Shown piece after piece: positions 34,728 to 43,579 of a DNA stretch of 64,000 nucleotides. The number at the start of each line of letters is the position of its first letter. Position 1 is the first letter of the stretch. The DNA lies in NCBI GenBank assembly GCA_018399255.1, contig JAGYPA010000018.1, forward strand, positions 1 through 64,000. The letters run 5' to 3'. A program made the translations under genes and the position numbers. The notes below the pieces were generated by a model that saw nothing but the letters and a program-made list of their open reading frames with translations, made no database searches and was not told where the DNA came from. Source of the stretch: Spirochaetales bacterium. Lineage in GTDB: Bacteria > Spirochaetota > Spirochaetia > JABMQR01.

Positions 34728-36227
34728 TCAGACATGCGCAATGGCTTTAAGCAGCGTGGTTTCGGTAACTTCAGCATCGGTAAATACGCCGGTCACCCTG
34801 CCTGAACGCATAGCGATAATCCTGTCCGATACGCCGATAATTTCCGGCATTTCAGAACTGATAACCAGAACTGCATATCCTGATTCAGCTGCCTTGGCGA
34901 TAAGTTTGTGGATTTCCGCCTTCGACCCGACATCGATACCCCGTGTCGGTTCATCAAGTATAAGCAGATCGGGGGTCATGCTGAGCCATTTTGCAATAAC
35001 AATTTTCTGCTGGTTTCCCCCGCTCAAATTGACAACTTTCTGATAGGCCCCGGGGGTTGATATTGACAGCTTATCTTTGTACTCCTCATACATTTCCATC
35101 TCGACAGCGGTATCGAGAAAACCGCGGTTTTTTATCCAGGGCAGCTTAGCCAGACTGATATTCTCCTTGCATGACATTTTAAGCACGAGCCCCTGCTCCT
35201 TCCTGTCCTCCGGCACAAATCCGATCCCGATTTTCACGGCTTGCTCGGTACTCCTGATCGAGACTTCCTTACCGTTAATCCACACTCTGCCTGAGTCCGG
35301 CTGCCGTGCTCCAAAAATGGTTTCCGCTACTTCGGAGCGGCCGGCTCCCACAAGGCCATACAACCCGACAACCTCTCCTTTGCGGATGGAGAAGCTGATA
35401 TTTTCAAAAAGACCAGCCTTGGAAAGGTTTTCCACTTTAAGGACTTCTTTCCCTTTTACCGCCTGATTTTTATGAAAATAATCATCGAGAATGCGCCCGA
35501 TCATCAGTTTGGTAATATCTTCAAGCTGAACTTCAGCGGTTACCAGACTTCCGGTATTCTGTCCGTCCCGCAGAACTTCCACTCTGTCTGTTATCTGAAA
35601 GACCTCATCCATTTTATGGGTTATATAGATTACAGAGACTTTTTTCTCTTTGAGCTTCCTGATATTCATAAACAGGATTTCTTTCTCCGCTTCGGTAAGC
35701 GATGAGGTAGGTTCATCAAAAATGACCACTTTAGCCCCCATCGAAAGCGCGCGGGCAATCTCTACCATCTGCTGGCGGGATATTGAAAGGTTGCCGACAA
35801 GCTCCCGAGGATCGATATCAAGTTCCAGATCCGCCATAATCTTTCCAGCCATTTCATTCAGTCTTCTCCAGTCTATCAGCCCCCGTTTTGTTCTGGGCAG
35901 GTTGCCAAGATAGATATTTTCGGCAACGCTCAGTTCGGAAACCAGGGAAAGCTCCTGAAATATCAGGATCAGTCCAGCCTTTTTAGCTTCGAGCGGATTG
36001 GAGAAGCTGACTGTTTTTCCATCCAGAATAATGCCGCCGCTGCCGTGGTCCGGATAAAAAACCCCTGAAAGAGTTTTCATCAAGGTCGACTTGCCGGCCC
36101 CGTTCTCACCCACTACAGCAAGAACTTCCCCTTTGCGGACCTTCAGGTTGACATTCGAAAGGGCTTTTACTCCCGGAAATGTTTTTGAAATATTCTTGAC
36201 TTCCAGAATTATCTGTTCTTCATTCAT
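34728..36227 (-). CDS. Ribose-type ABC transporter ATPase (RbsA/XylG family)
   Basis: A 499-residue fused double ATPase. The first half has Walker A GENGAGKSTLM, signature LSISRQQMVEIARAL and Walker B VVIFDEPTSSL. The second half has the usual degenerate P loop GLVGAGRSEVAE and signature LSGGNQQKIVIAKWL. It powers the two RbsC-type permeases encoded upstream and serves the binding protein at 36395. It is separated from the binding protein gene by 167 bases containing two strong hairpins, which should lower ATPase expression relative to the binding protein. Confidence 0.93.
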   Translation of the reverse strand: MNEEQIILEVKNISKTFPGVKALSNVNLKVRKGEVLAVVGENGAGKSTLMKTLSGVFYPDHGSGGIILDGKTVSFSNPLEAKKAGLILIFQELSLVSELSVAENIYLGNLPRTKRGLIDWRRLNEMAGKIMADLELDIDPRELVGNLSISRQQMVEIARALSMGAKVVIFDEPTSSLTEAEKEILFMNIRKLKEKKVSVIYITHKMDEVFQITDRVEVLRDGQNTGSLVTAEVQLEDITKLMIGRILDDYFHKNQAVKGKEVLKVENLSKAGLFENISFSIRKGEVVGLYGLVGAGRSEVAETIFGARQPDSGRVWINGKEVSIRSTEQAVKIGIGFVPEDRKEQGLVLKMSCKENISLAKLPWIKNRGFLDTAVEMEMYEEYKDKLSISTPGAYQKVVNLSGGNQQKIVIAKWLSMTPDLLILDEPTRGIDVGSKAEIHKLIAKAAESGYAVLVISSEMPEIIGVSDRIIAMRSGRVTGVFTDAEVTETTLLKAIAHV

Positions 36228-36308
36228 CCTGCATCACCTTCATTCACTGTTTTTGGTAAGACTTTTGTGAAACCGCCTGACCCTGGCTATCACCAGCTTT
36301 TTGCAGTT

Positions 36309-36383
36309 GAGCTGTGCCCTCCTCCTGCAGGATTCAGGCACAACTCATTTACTTTGCGTCGGTGCATCGTCAGCACAACGCAA
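36309..36383 (-). repeat. Two intercistronic hairpins between binding-protein and ATPase genes
   Basis: On the transcript, TTGCGT-N-GTGC pairs with GCAC-NN-ACGCAA (36383-36354). GAGTTGTGCC then pairs with GGCACAGCTC (36346-36309, one G-U) around a loop holding the palindrome CCTGCAGG. No T run follows either. They therefore look like 3' end protectors of the upstream binding-protein message rather than terminators, as in malE-malF. Confidence 0.65.
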
Positions 36384-36394
36384 GTCTGGATTAC

Positions 36395-37357
36395 TTAGAA
36401 ATTAGGTCTTTCGAACTGATCCATGTTTGCTTTTGTAACTACAGGAGTCTCGAAAAAGTTCCAGAAGGGAACTTCTTCGCCGTTAGCCAGCTTTACAGCA
36501 ACTTCAACAGCTTTTTTGGCATCTTCTGCCGGAGACTGGTATACGGAACCGTAAATGAAGCCTTCTTCCATGGCATCGTAGCCTTCACCAAACATACAGG
36601 CACTGGTCATAACGATGTCCCCTGCCCGTCCTGCTTCCTTCAAGGCATTGAGAGCGCCGATACCGATGTTATCGTCAGCAACATACACACCATCGATATT
36701 CTGGTACTTTGTCAGAAGATTTTCCATAACCCGGGTAGCTTTCTCACGGTTCCAGTCTGTCGGTTCGGTTGCCAGAATCTCGATTCCAGGGGCATCATCG
36801 GCAATTTTGTCCTGAAAGCCTTCTGATCTGCGGATGGCCGTCACATAACCGGGCATACCCATCAGCTCTACTACATTTCCTTCTCCGTCAAGAGCTTCGA
36901 TCATACCAACGGCTGCATTAACGCCTTCTTCGTAGGTATCCGGTCCTGCAAATCCTTTAACATACTGGTAGCCTGATTCATCAATCAATGAGTTACAGAT
37001 AAGCACTGGAATTCCAGCATCAAATGCTTTTTTTGCAGCAGGTACGATTGCCTTGCCGTTTACCGGCCAGATCACGATAACATCAACATTTTTCTGGATC
37101 AGGTCTTCTACCTGATTAATCTGAAGGGCAACATCACCACCGGCATCCAGCTGAATTGCGGATACACCCTCGAGCGCTGCAACGGTGTCACGGAAAACCT
37201 GGTCATGGGTTGTCTGATAACTGTCAATACCCACATTATTGGCGGTATGCCCAATTACAATGGTCCCATCATCTGTCGCTTCAGCATCACCTGTCGCAAA
37301 AACCAGTCCGCTGACAGCCAGCATCAAAACGATCAATACAGTAAGAATTCTCTTCAT
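36395..37357 (-). CDS. Ribose-type ABC transporter substrate-binding protein
   Basis: The 320-residue exported protein has a signal peptide (MKRILTVLIVLMLAVSGLVFA, cut before TGDAEA) and then a type I periplasmic fold. IVIGHTANNVGIDSYQ begins the domain, DAGGDVALQINQVEDLIQ and DVIVIWPVNGKAIVPA are typical of RbsB/XylF relatives, and GVYVADDNIGIGAL is the second-lobe strand. It binds a monosaccharide or polyol for the RbsA/RbsC partners. The ATG at 37357 is preferred over ATG 37363 because it gives a normal spacing from AAGGAG. Confidence 0.92.
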   Translation of the reverse strand: MKRILTVLIVLMLAVSGLVFATGDAEATDDGTIVIGHTANNVGIDSYQTTHDQVFRDTVAALEGVSAIQLDAGGDVALQINQVEDLIQKNVDVIVIWPVNGKAIVPAAKKAFDAGIPVLICNSLIDESGYQYVKGFAGPDTYEEGVNAAVGMIEALDGEGNVVELMGMPGYVTAIRRSEGFQDKIADDAPGIEILATEPTDWNREKATRVMENLLTKYQNIDGVYVADDNIGIGALNALKEAGRAGDIVMTSACMFGEGYDAMEEGFIYGSVYQSPAEDAKKAVEVAVKLANGEEVPFWNFFETPVVTKANMDQFERPNF

Positions 37358-37421
37358 AGTCATTCTCCTTTTCTCCTTACATAAAATTCTTTCAGGCATG
37401 CACCATGCCTGCTTTTTCAAA

Positions 37422-38378
37422 TCATGAATCGGTCACCCTGAGCGCATTGCGTGCCTGCTTGAAGCGGGAATCGGCAAATACCACAAGAATCAGGATAATC
37501 CCCATCAACAGCATGTTGTAGTAACTCTGAACATTCAAAAGGTTAAGCGCATTCTGAATTACTCCGATGGTAAGAACGCCGCCCATGGTATGGACAATGC
37601 TTCCGTAACCGCCGTTAAGGCTGGTTCCGCCGAGTACTACTGTTGCAATAATCATCAGGTTCTGGTCCGGCCATCCGAGTCCGGGTGTAGCTGCATTCAT
37701 TCTGGATGCAAGCAGGACTCCTCCGACAGCAGCAGCTAGGCTGCATAGAATAAAATTGACCATAACGGTCCGGTTTACCCTGATTCCAGCGTTTTCCGCC
37801 GCTTCATAGTTCCCGCCGACAGCATAGGTATTACGTCCATGCGGGGTTTTTCTGAGAACAAATTCGGCTATAACGGCAATGACCAGCATTATTATGAACA
37901 GGGTGGGAATCCCGAGGACAGAACTTGAGCCGAAATCGCTGAATACCATCCTCTCACCGATCAGGGCATCTTCCTTGGTATAAATATAAATCAATCCCCG
38001 GACACCGATAAAGGAACCCAAGGTCACGACAAAAGCATTGATTTTAGCCCGTGCAACCAGAAATCCGTTAACCGCCCCTATCCCGGCTCCTGCCAGAAGG
38101 GCTATAATTACGGCTGGAAATATCCCGAGCGGCTGCAGCCCGACTGCCAGAGCGGCACTGAAACCCATGACGGTTCCGACTGAGAGATCGAAGAACCCAT
38201 TGATCATCAGATAGGTCATCCCTACAGCCATAACCCCGTTAACGGAAGACTGAAGAAGTATGTTCAGTAAATTTCTGCGGCGAATGAACTCCGGTGCCAG
38301 GATAGTGATGATAACTACCAGCAGCAGCAGAATTGCCCAGATCGGCTTCTTTTTAAAAAACCTCAGTATTTTTTTCAT
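37422..38378 (-). CDS. Ribose-type ABC transporter permease 1 (RbsC family)
   Basis: A 318-residue inner-membrane permease with about nine segments. NGVMAVGMTYLMINGFFDLSVG and the loop GRNTYAVGGNYEAAENAGIR with LGGTSLNGGYGSIVHTMGG are RbsC-family hallmarks; the AENAGI loop contacts the ATPase. Its start overlaps the second permease stop by 4 bases. Together they form a heterodimeric channel. Confidence 0.92.
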   Translation of the reverse strand: MKKILRFFKKKPIWAILLLLVVIITILAPEFIRRRNLLNILLQSSVNGVMAVGMTYLMINGFFDLSVGTVMGFSAALAVGLQPLGIFPAVIIALLAGAGIGAVNGFLVARAKINAFVVTLGSFIGVRGLIYIYTKEDALIGERMVFSDFGSSSVLGIPTLFIIMLVIAVIAEFVLRKTPHGRNTYAVGGNYEAAENAGIRVNRTVMVNFILCSLAAAVGGVLLASRMNAATPGLGWPDQNLMIIATVVLGGTSLNGGYGSIVHTMGGVLTIGVIQNALNLLNVQSYYNMLLMGIILILVVFADSRFKQARNALRVTDS

Positions 38379-39343
38379 GCCAGCACCTTCCCGCGCTTAG
38401 ACGCAATGTCGATCCATACCACAACCACCAGTATCACCCATTGAGCAACCCACTGGGTGTAGTAAGGAAAACCGAGCAGGATAAATCCATTCATGAGCAT
38501 GCCCACAATAAGTATTCCGAGAAAAGACTTGAAAATATTCCCTTCACCACCGGTAAGGCTTGTTCCGCCAAGAATTACTCCCGTGATGACCTGAAATTCA
38601 TAGCCTTCTCCAATATAGTTCTGGGCAGCCATAATCCTGGAGCCGAGTACAATGCCTCCGATCCCTGTTACAAGGCCTGAGGCAATAAAGGTAAGCATAA
38701 TGATCCGCGTCTCTTTTATTCCTGAAAACTTACTGGCAACCTGGTTGCCGCCGACTGCCAGAAGCTGCCGGCCAAAAACAGTTTTCATGAGAATTACCGC
38801 GAATATTATAATGACGACTGCCAGAATTATGACGGGAAACGGAATGCCAAGCACAAATCCGCGGCCGATAAACCCGAACCAGGTTTCATCAGGGTCAGTC
38901 AGCCGCGAGTACTTGCCCCCGGTATAGATGAGGGTTACCGCCTGAATAACTCCCAGCAGCCCCAGGGTGATAATCATCGAGTTCAGCTTGAGATATCCAA
39001 TCAGGTACCCGGCAAGCGTACCGGAGAGCATCCCGACCAGTAAGGCGACGATCATAGCCGGAATCGGGCCGATCTTGTCATGCAGACTGATAACCACGAC
39101 AGTTGTCAGGGAGGTCAGGGAACCGACCGACAAGTCAAAATTGCCTCCGATGATGACAAATGTCATTCCACAGGCAATTATTCCCAATATCGAAACCTGC
39201 CGCAGGACCAGTATAATATTTCCATAGGTGAGAAACACATCGGACGCTATTGAGAAAAAGATGACCAGCAGCAGAAAAGCGATAACCAGTCCCTGTTTCT
39301 CGGCAAACCCGAGTGCCTTTTTCTTTATTACCGACAGCTGCAT
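38375..39343 (-). CDS. Ribose-type ABC transporter permease 2 (RbsC family)
   Basis: A 322-residue permease paralogous to its neighbour: GIIACGMTFVIIGGNFDLSVG, GRQLLAVGGNQVASKFSGIK and LGGTSLTGGEGNIFKSFLG. Two RbsC-type genes in one operon imply a heterodimer, unlike the E. coli ribose system, which uses one. ATG 39343 with GAGGAG upstream is preferred to the longer frame beginning at 39400. It follows the SDR gene by 81 bases. Confidence 0.92.
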   Translation of the reverse strand: MQLSVIKKKALGFAEKQGLVIAFLLLVIFFSIASDVFLTYGNIILVLRQVSILGIIACGMTFVIIGGNFDLSVGSLTSLTTVVVISLHDKIGPIPAMIVALLVGMLSGTLAGYLIGYLKLNSMIITLGLLGVIQAVTLIYTGGKYSRLTDPDETWFGFIGRGFVLGIPFPVIILAVVIIIFAVILMKTVFGRQLLAVGGNQVASKFSGIKETRIIMLTFIASGLVTGIGGIVLGSRIMAAQNYIGEGYEFQVITGVILGGTSLTGGEGNIFKSFLGILIVGMLMNGFILLGFPYYTQWVAQWVILVVVVWIDIASKRGKVLA

Positions 39344-39424
39344 AAACAGCTCCTCCTCTTTTTCTAAAAATTGCCGGGACCGGGATGGTGCTGCGGGCAT
39401 TCTCCCGGTCCTGTATCGGTAATC

Positions 39425-40219
39425 CTAGGTAAAATCCAACCCGCCGTTAACGTTGATCAGCTGCCCTGTCACATAAGAACCGGACGGGGTAGCCAGCCAT
39501 ATGATGGCACCAGCCATGTCCTTGCCGTACCCGTAGCGATGAAGCGGAATCTCGTTCAGTTCCAGTTCCTTCATTTCATCAAAGGTTATGCCGCGGGCAT
39601 CTGCATCTGCCTGAACAAAGGCCCAATGCATTTCTGATGCGGCCAGCCCGGGACAGAGAGCGTTGACATTGACATTGTAGGGAGCCAGCTCAAGAGCGAG
39701 TGCCTGGGTCATAGTATGCACAGCTCCTTTGGAAGCGCCGTAGGTGGCAGAACCGGCGTGACCGACCTTTCCGAAAAACGAACCGGTATTCACAATGGAT
39801 CCGCTTTTCTGCTTGATCATCTGGATCGCGGCATATTTGCAGCCGAAAAATTCACCTTTGAAGTTTACCGCCAGAATTCTGTCAATCTGGCTCTCTTCAG
39901 TCTCCCAGACATTTCCGGTATCCATGTGCATGCCGGCGTTGTTTGCCATAATATCGAGCTTGCCGAGTTTTTCGACACAGCCTTCAACCAGGGCTTTCAC
40001 TTCCATCTCGCTGGAGACATCCAGAACAACTGCATACCCTTTGTTATCCGGATTTGCAGCCTTGACTTCTTCAAAGGATTCCATAACCAGTTCCAGTTTG
40101 TCAGCCATGACAACATGGACTCCTTCACTTGCCAGCGTTTCTGCAATTCCCTTGCCGATACCCCGGGCAGCTCCAGTCACAATTGCTACTTTACCTTGAA
40201 CGTTGCGAAAGTCACTCAT
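39425..40219 (-). CDS. Short-chain dehydrogenase/reductase (classical SDR)
   Basis: The 264-residue enzyme has the NAD motif VTGAARGIGKGIA, an acidic residue after strand 2 (MADK, favouring NAD), NNAG at about 90, catalytic Ser in NTGSF and YGASK (Tyr-x3-Lys). The C-terminal motif is YVTGQLINVNGGLDF. It resembles sugar-alcohol and 3-oxo/5-keto sugar dehydrogenases. It is the first gene of operon A, so it likely performs the first oxidation or final reduction of the imported substrate. CAGGAG precedes ATG 40219. Confidence 0.9.
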   Translation of the reverse strand: MSDFRNVQGKVAIVTGAARGIGKGIAETLASEGVHVVMADKLELVMESFEEVKAANPDNKGYAVVLDVSSEMEVKALVEGCVEKLGKLDIMANNAGMHMDTGNVWETEESQIDRILAVNFKGEFFGCKYAAIQMIKQKSGSIVNTGSFFGKVGHAGSATYGASKGAVHTMTQALALELAPYNVNVNALCPGLAASEMHWAFVQADADARGITFDEMKELELNEIPLHRYGYGKDMAGAIIWLATPSGSYVTGQLINVNGGLDFT

Positions 40220-40246
40220 ATTTCTTCTCCTGATTTTAGTATCTAT

Positions 40247-40304
40247 ATGGTAATACCATTTAAACATTGGAATTCACATCTGTCAACTAAAAAGGTATTA
40301 CATT
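40247..40304 (-). promoter_or_regulatory. Operon A promoter with FadR-type operators
   Basis: The minus strand shows TTGACA (40286-40281), 17 bases and TTAAAT (40263-40258). The perfect dyad ATGGTA-A-TACCAT (40247-40259) spans the predicted start near 40251. A second, weaker copy AAGGTATTACATT lies at 40292-40304, just upstream of -35. The dyad matches sites before operon B and fadR2. Confidence 0.75.
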
Positions 40305-40337
40305 TTGCATATTTAAAAAAACCCTCTGAAATATTTC

Positions 40338-40367
40338 TTGACAACTGCAAGAACATCCCTTTAGTAT
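40338..40367 (+). promoter_or_regulatory. Promoter giving a probable leaderless transcript
   Basis: TTGACA (40338-40343), an 18-base spacer and TAGTAT (40362-40367) lie directly before ATG 40376. The expected start is at or within two bases of the ATG, and no Shine-Dalgarno is present. This divergent promoter faces the operon A promoter. Confidence 0.6.
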
Positions 40368-40375
40368 GCTAATTC

Positions 40376-42754
40376 ATGACAAAGAAAAAAAAGCGTCTGC
40401 AGTCTTCCCTCTATCCGCTGCTCTTTCTCCTCAGCGCCTCAGGAATAGCCTTGGAAGTCTCCCTTACCAGGCTTTTCTCGTACCTCTTCACCCATAGTTA
40501 TGTCTATATCATCATTTCCGTCAGCATGGCCGGGCTTGGACTCGGATCGGTGCTGATGCGAATTCTCCGGGACGGGATTCGGCAAAAGGTTCTCAGAACT
40601 GCATTGTTTCTTCCGGCTTTTCTTGCAGGAGTCATGCTGCTTTCGAGTCTGCTTCAGGCTGCAGTGATTGTTTCGCTTTTAACGGCATTCTTAATATTCA
40701 TGACAATCGGATTATTCCAGGTGCTGGTCTTCCAGCAGCCCCGTGTACAGGCAGGAAAACTCTACGCCTCAGATCTTTCCGGGGCGGCCTTCGGATCTGT
40801 TGCCGCCTTCCTGATTCTCAATGCGCTTGGCGGAATGTATGCAACGCTGCTTGCTGCCTCGGCAATCAGTCTCGCGTGCCTGCTGCTCTATGATAAGTTG
40901 TTCAGGGAGCCTGAGCTTTCTAAGGAAACTCCGGTTCCTCAGGCTCCTTCTCACCGGTTTCTCAAGCAAACAACAGCACTCACGCTCATCATAGCCCTGG
41001 TGCTGATTTCCGGCTCTGTATCCTCTCTCCTGCCCAAGCGTTCCCTCATGAAGGAAATGACCCGTATGCTTGAAAGCCCGACAGATCCAGCGGTAATCAC
41101 CGATTCCCGCTGGTCGGCCTTTGGGAGGGTAGACCTGACGGAAACAGACAACCCCCTTTTTAAAACACTCTTTATTGACGGAGCGGCCGGAACAAAGATG
41201 ATTAAAATGGAAGAGGGCAAGGTTACCAGGGAAACGGCAGAAACCCTCCTCTATCAGTATATGGGCGGTGTACCGCTCCTTGCTGTTGACGACAGCAATA
41301 AAGAACAGGCTCTGGTAATCGGCAGCGGCGGCGGTATAGATGTGGTAACCCTGCTTCTTGCCGGATACCGCAGCATCGATGCCGTGGAGATCAATCCGGA
41401 CTTCATTCAGATTGTCAAAGAGCAAAGCTCCTACAACGGGGGAATTTATACGGATAATCCCCAGATCAACCTTATTGAGGGCGAAGGAAGGTCCTTTATC
41501 CGGGCTGTTGACAAAATCTATGACCTTATCCTGATGTCGCTGCCAATCACCAAAAGTGCCCGCAACTACGGCAACCAGGCGCTTACCGAGAACTACCTGT
41601 TCACCAGCAATGCCTTTGGTGAGTATCTTGACAAGCTCAACAGCACCGGTTTTATAATTATTGTTGCCCATTATCCGAACGAACTGCTTAAAATTACCGC
41701 TAATGCCGCAGCCGCTTTGATGAATCGGGGTCTGGCTATTGAAGATGCCATGAAACAGGTAGTGACAATAGGAACTGACAGCGCCCCGGCTCTTATTCTG
41801 AAAACAACTCCTTTTACCGCTGACGAAATTGCGGTCTTTTACGCAGTCATGACATCTCTGGGTCTGCAGGGAACAACAAACTTTATTCCCGGCATGCCCC
41901 AGCGGTCACGCGAAATAACCCTCCCCGATAGTACAAAATCAACTGTGCACGAATTCCATCCGGGGCTCTCCAGTCTTGCCCTGGGAGAATGGAACATTGA
42001 AGACCTTAATGCTCACAGCAGGGAAGATATCGGGATTGTTACCGACAATTCGCCTTTCTTCTACCAGATGAGCAAAACCCTCCCGCAGGAAGTGGTGACC
42101 GTAGCAATTATTTCTGCTGCAATTCTGCTGCTGATCGCCAGCCTGTTCCTGATTAAAGGAAAGCTGCCGGGCTCCCTGCCATTCAGCAGAAAATCAATTC
42201 TTCAGTTTGCCTCTTTCGGATTTATCGGCTTAGGGTATATGATGGTCGAAATCGCTTTTCTGCAGAAATTCATCCTCTACTGGCAGCACCAGACACTGGC
42301 CCTGGCGGTTGTTCTTTCAATAATCCTGATCAGCAGCGGTGCGGGAAGTTATATGTCAGGGTTTTTTCTGACCGGCAAGAGGTTCATTCTGGCTATCCTT
42401 ATCCTGGCTGTACTGCTGACAGCCGGGCCCTTCGTTGTTGATGAGCTGCTTAGTTCTACCGCAGCAGCACCGCCGGTATATAAATTTCTGATTACCCTGC
42501 TTGCTGCGGCTCCCCCGTTTTTCTTCATGGGAATGCCCTTCCCGATACTGCTGGAGCGGAACGTCTCCCTGAGAACCACACGAAGCGAATATCCCTGGAT
42601 GATTGGGATCAACAGCCTGGCTTCCCTTGCCGGAGGTGTTTTCTCGATGGTAATTGCATTGGCAGCCGGCTATCACATGGTAATGGCCGTTGGCATCATC
42701 TGTTATGCACTCCTCTTGCTCACGCTGCTTTTTGACAGCAGGAAACTCACCTGA
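40376..42754 (+). CDS. Membrane protein with internal spermidine-synthase-like domain
   Basis: A 792-residue protein: six N-terminal membrane segments (to about 225), a SpeE-like methyltransferase-fold domain (about 245-520) and about seven C-terminal segments. The nucleotide loop VIGSGGGIDVVTLLLAG and acidic AVEINPD are kept. The aminopropyltransferase Asp segment, usually YDvIivD, is YDLILMS. Classical spermidine synthesis is therefore doubtful, and the group is better treated as unknown. The C-terminal IGLGYMMVEIAFLQKFILY is typical of these fused membrane proteins. It is transcribed divergently from operon A, apparently without a leader. Confidence 0.75.
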   Translation: MTKKKKRLQSSLYPLLFLLSASGIALEVSLTRLFSYLFTHSYVYIIISVSMAGLGLGSVLMRILRDGIRQKVLRTALFLPAFLAGVMLLSSLLQAAVIVSLLTAFLIFMTIGLFQVLVFQQPRVQAGKLYASDLSGAAFGSVAAFLILNALGGMYATLLAASAISLACLLLYDKLFREPELSKETPVPQAPSHRFLKQTTALTLIIALVLISGSVSSLLPKRSLMKEMTRMLESPTDPAVITDSRWSAFGRVDLTETDNPLFKTLFIDGAAGTKMIKMEEGKVTRETAETLLYQYMGGVPLLAVDDSNKEQALVIGSGGGIDVVTLLLAGYRSIDAVEINPDFIQIVKEQSSYNGGIYTDNPQINLIEGEGRSFIRAVDKIYDLILMSLPITKSARNYGNQALTENYLFTSNAFGEYLDKLNSTGFIIIVAHYPNELLKITANAAAALMNRGLAIEDAMKQVVTIGTDSAPALILKTTPFTADEIAVFYAVMTSLGLQGTTNFIPGMPQRSREITLPDSTKSTVHEFHPGLSSLALGEWNIEDLNAHSREDIGIVTDNSPFFYQMSKTLPQEVVTVAIISAAILLLIASLFLIKGKLPGSLPFSRKSILQFASFGFIGLGYMMVEIAFLQKFILYWQHQTLALAVVLSIILISSGAGSYMSGFFLTGKRFILAILILAVLLTAGPFVVDELLSSTAAAPPVYKFLITLLAAAPPFFFMGMPFPILLERNVSLRTTRSEYPWMIGINSLASLAGGVFSMVIALAAGYHMVMAVGIICYALLLLTLLFDSRKLT

Positions 42755-42808
42755 TCCAGAGCAGATAAATTCATTATCCTGCTTGTTTTTTCTTATTTAA
42801 TGCTTTGC

Positions 42809-42832
42809 TATTATGTCAAAAGGTGTTACCAT
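42809..42832 (+). promoter_or_regulatory. fadR2 promoter region with FadR-type operator
   Basis: TATTAT (42809-42814) is a plausible -10 with only a weak -35. The expected start near 42821 lies in AGGTGTTACCAT (42820-42832 region), which shares GGT-N3-ACC with the operators of both operons. Autoregulation is inferred. Confidence 0.5.
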
Positions 42833-42870
42833 TACCAAATACTTTGTAGCATTATCTTTGGGAGTCACCT

Positions 42871-43572
42871 ATGATAGAACCGGTAAAAAAAATTCGGTTG
42901 TACGAATCAATCACCAAGCAGCTGCAGCGCCTTATCAAAGATGGGGAACTGAAGCCCGGAGACCAGCTTCCTCCTGAACGTGAACTGGCAGTACGGATGA
43001 ATGTCAGCCGCCCGTCCATAAGAGAAGCTCTGCGGACTCTCGAGATGATGGGATACCTTGAATCAAGAGTAGGAGTTAACGGCGGAACATTCATTAAGCA
43101 ACTGACCATTGACACCATAATTTCTCCATTTTCAACGCTGCTGATTCAGAATGAAAACTACATAATCGAACTGCTGGAAGTACGGCTGGTTCTGGAAATA
43201 GAAGTCAGCAGGCTGGCTGCTCTGCGCAGGACGGAAGATGACCTTGTCAGGATGTCTGAAGCCGTTACGGCAATGGAGCTGCAGATTCAAGCGGGAGAAT
43301 CGGGTTTTTCCGGAGATAATGATTTTCACCATGCCCTGGCAAAAGCTGCTCACAATGATGTTCTGGAGCAATTTGTCGCCATGTGCGGGGATCTGCTCGA
43401 GATCGAGCGGGAATCTCATCTGCGTATGATAAAAGGTGAATCCAAGAAAGCCCTCAATCAGCATAAAGGCATCCTGAAAGCCATTTCGGCTGGTAATGAG
43501 GAACAGGCCCAGGCCTTGATGGGAAAGCATATTCTTAACATCTCAGAACTGATCAGAAAAGATCATTCCTGA
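42871..43572 (+). CDS. FadR-subfamily GntR regulator (FadR2)
   Basis: The 233-residue regulator has a winged helix (PPERELAVRMNVSRPSIREA) and an FCD domain (VRLVLEIEVSRLAALR, DNDFHHALAKAAHNDVLE). It is a close paralogue of FadR1 over its full length, roughly half the positions by eye. It lies beyond operon A's promoter on the opposite strand, separated by the SpeE-like gene. Its own control region and both operon promoters share the GGT-N3-ACC dyad. GGGAG precedes the start. A DMT exporter follows after 7 bases. Confidence 0.9.
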   Translation: MIEPVKKIRLYESITKQLQRLIKDGELKPGDQLPPERELAVRMNVSRPSIREALRTLEMMGYLESRVGVNGGTFIKQLTIDTIISPFSTLLIQNENYIIELLEVRLVLEIEVSRLAALRRTEDDLVRMSEAVTAMELQIQAGESGFSGDNDFHHALAKAAHNDVLEQFVAMCGDLLEIERESHLRMIKGESKKALNQHKGILKAISAGNEEQAQALMGKHILNISELIRKDHS

Positions 43573-43579
43573 AGACGGC

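Noticed and set aside
40769..41671. 300-codon minus-strand frame inside the SpeE-like gene
   Set aside because: Antisense shadow; the plus-strand protein has clear membrane and nucleotide-binding motifs.
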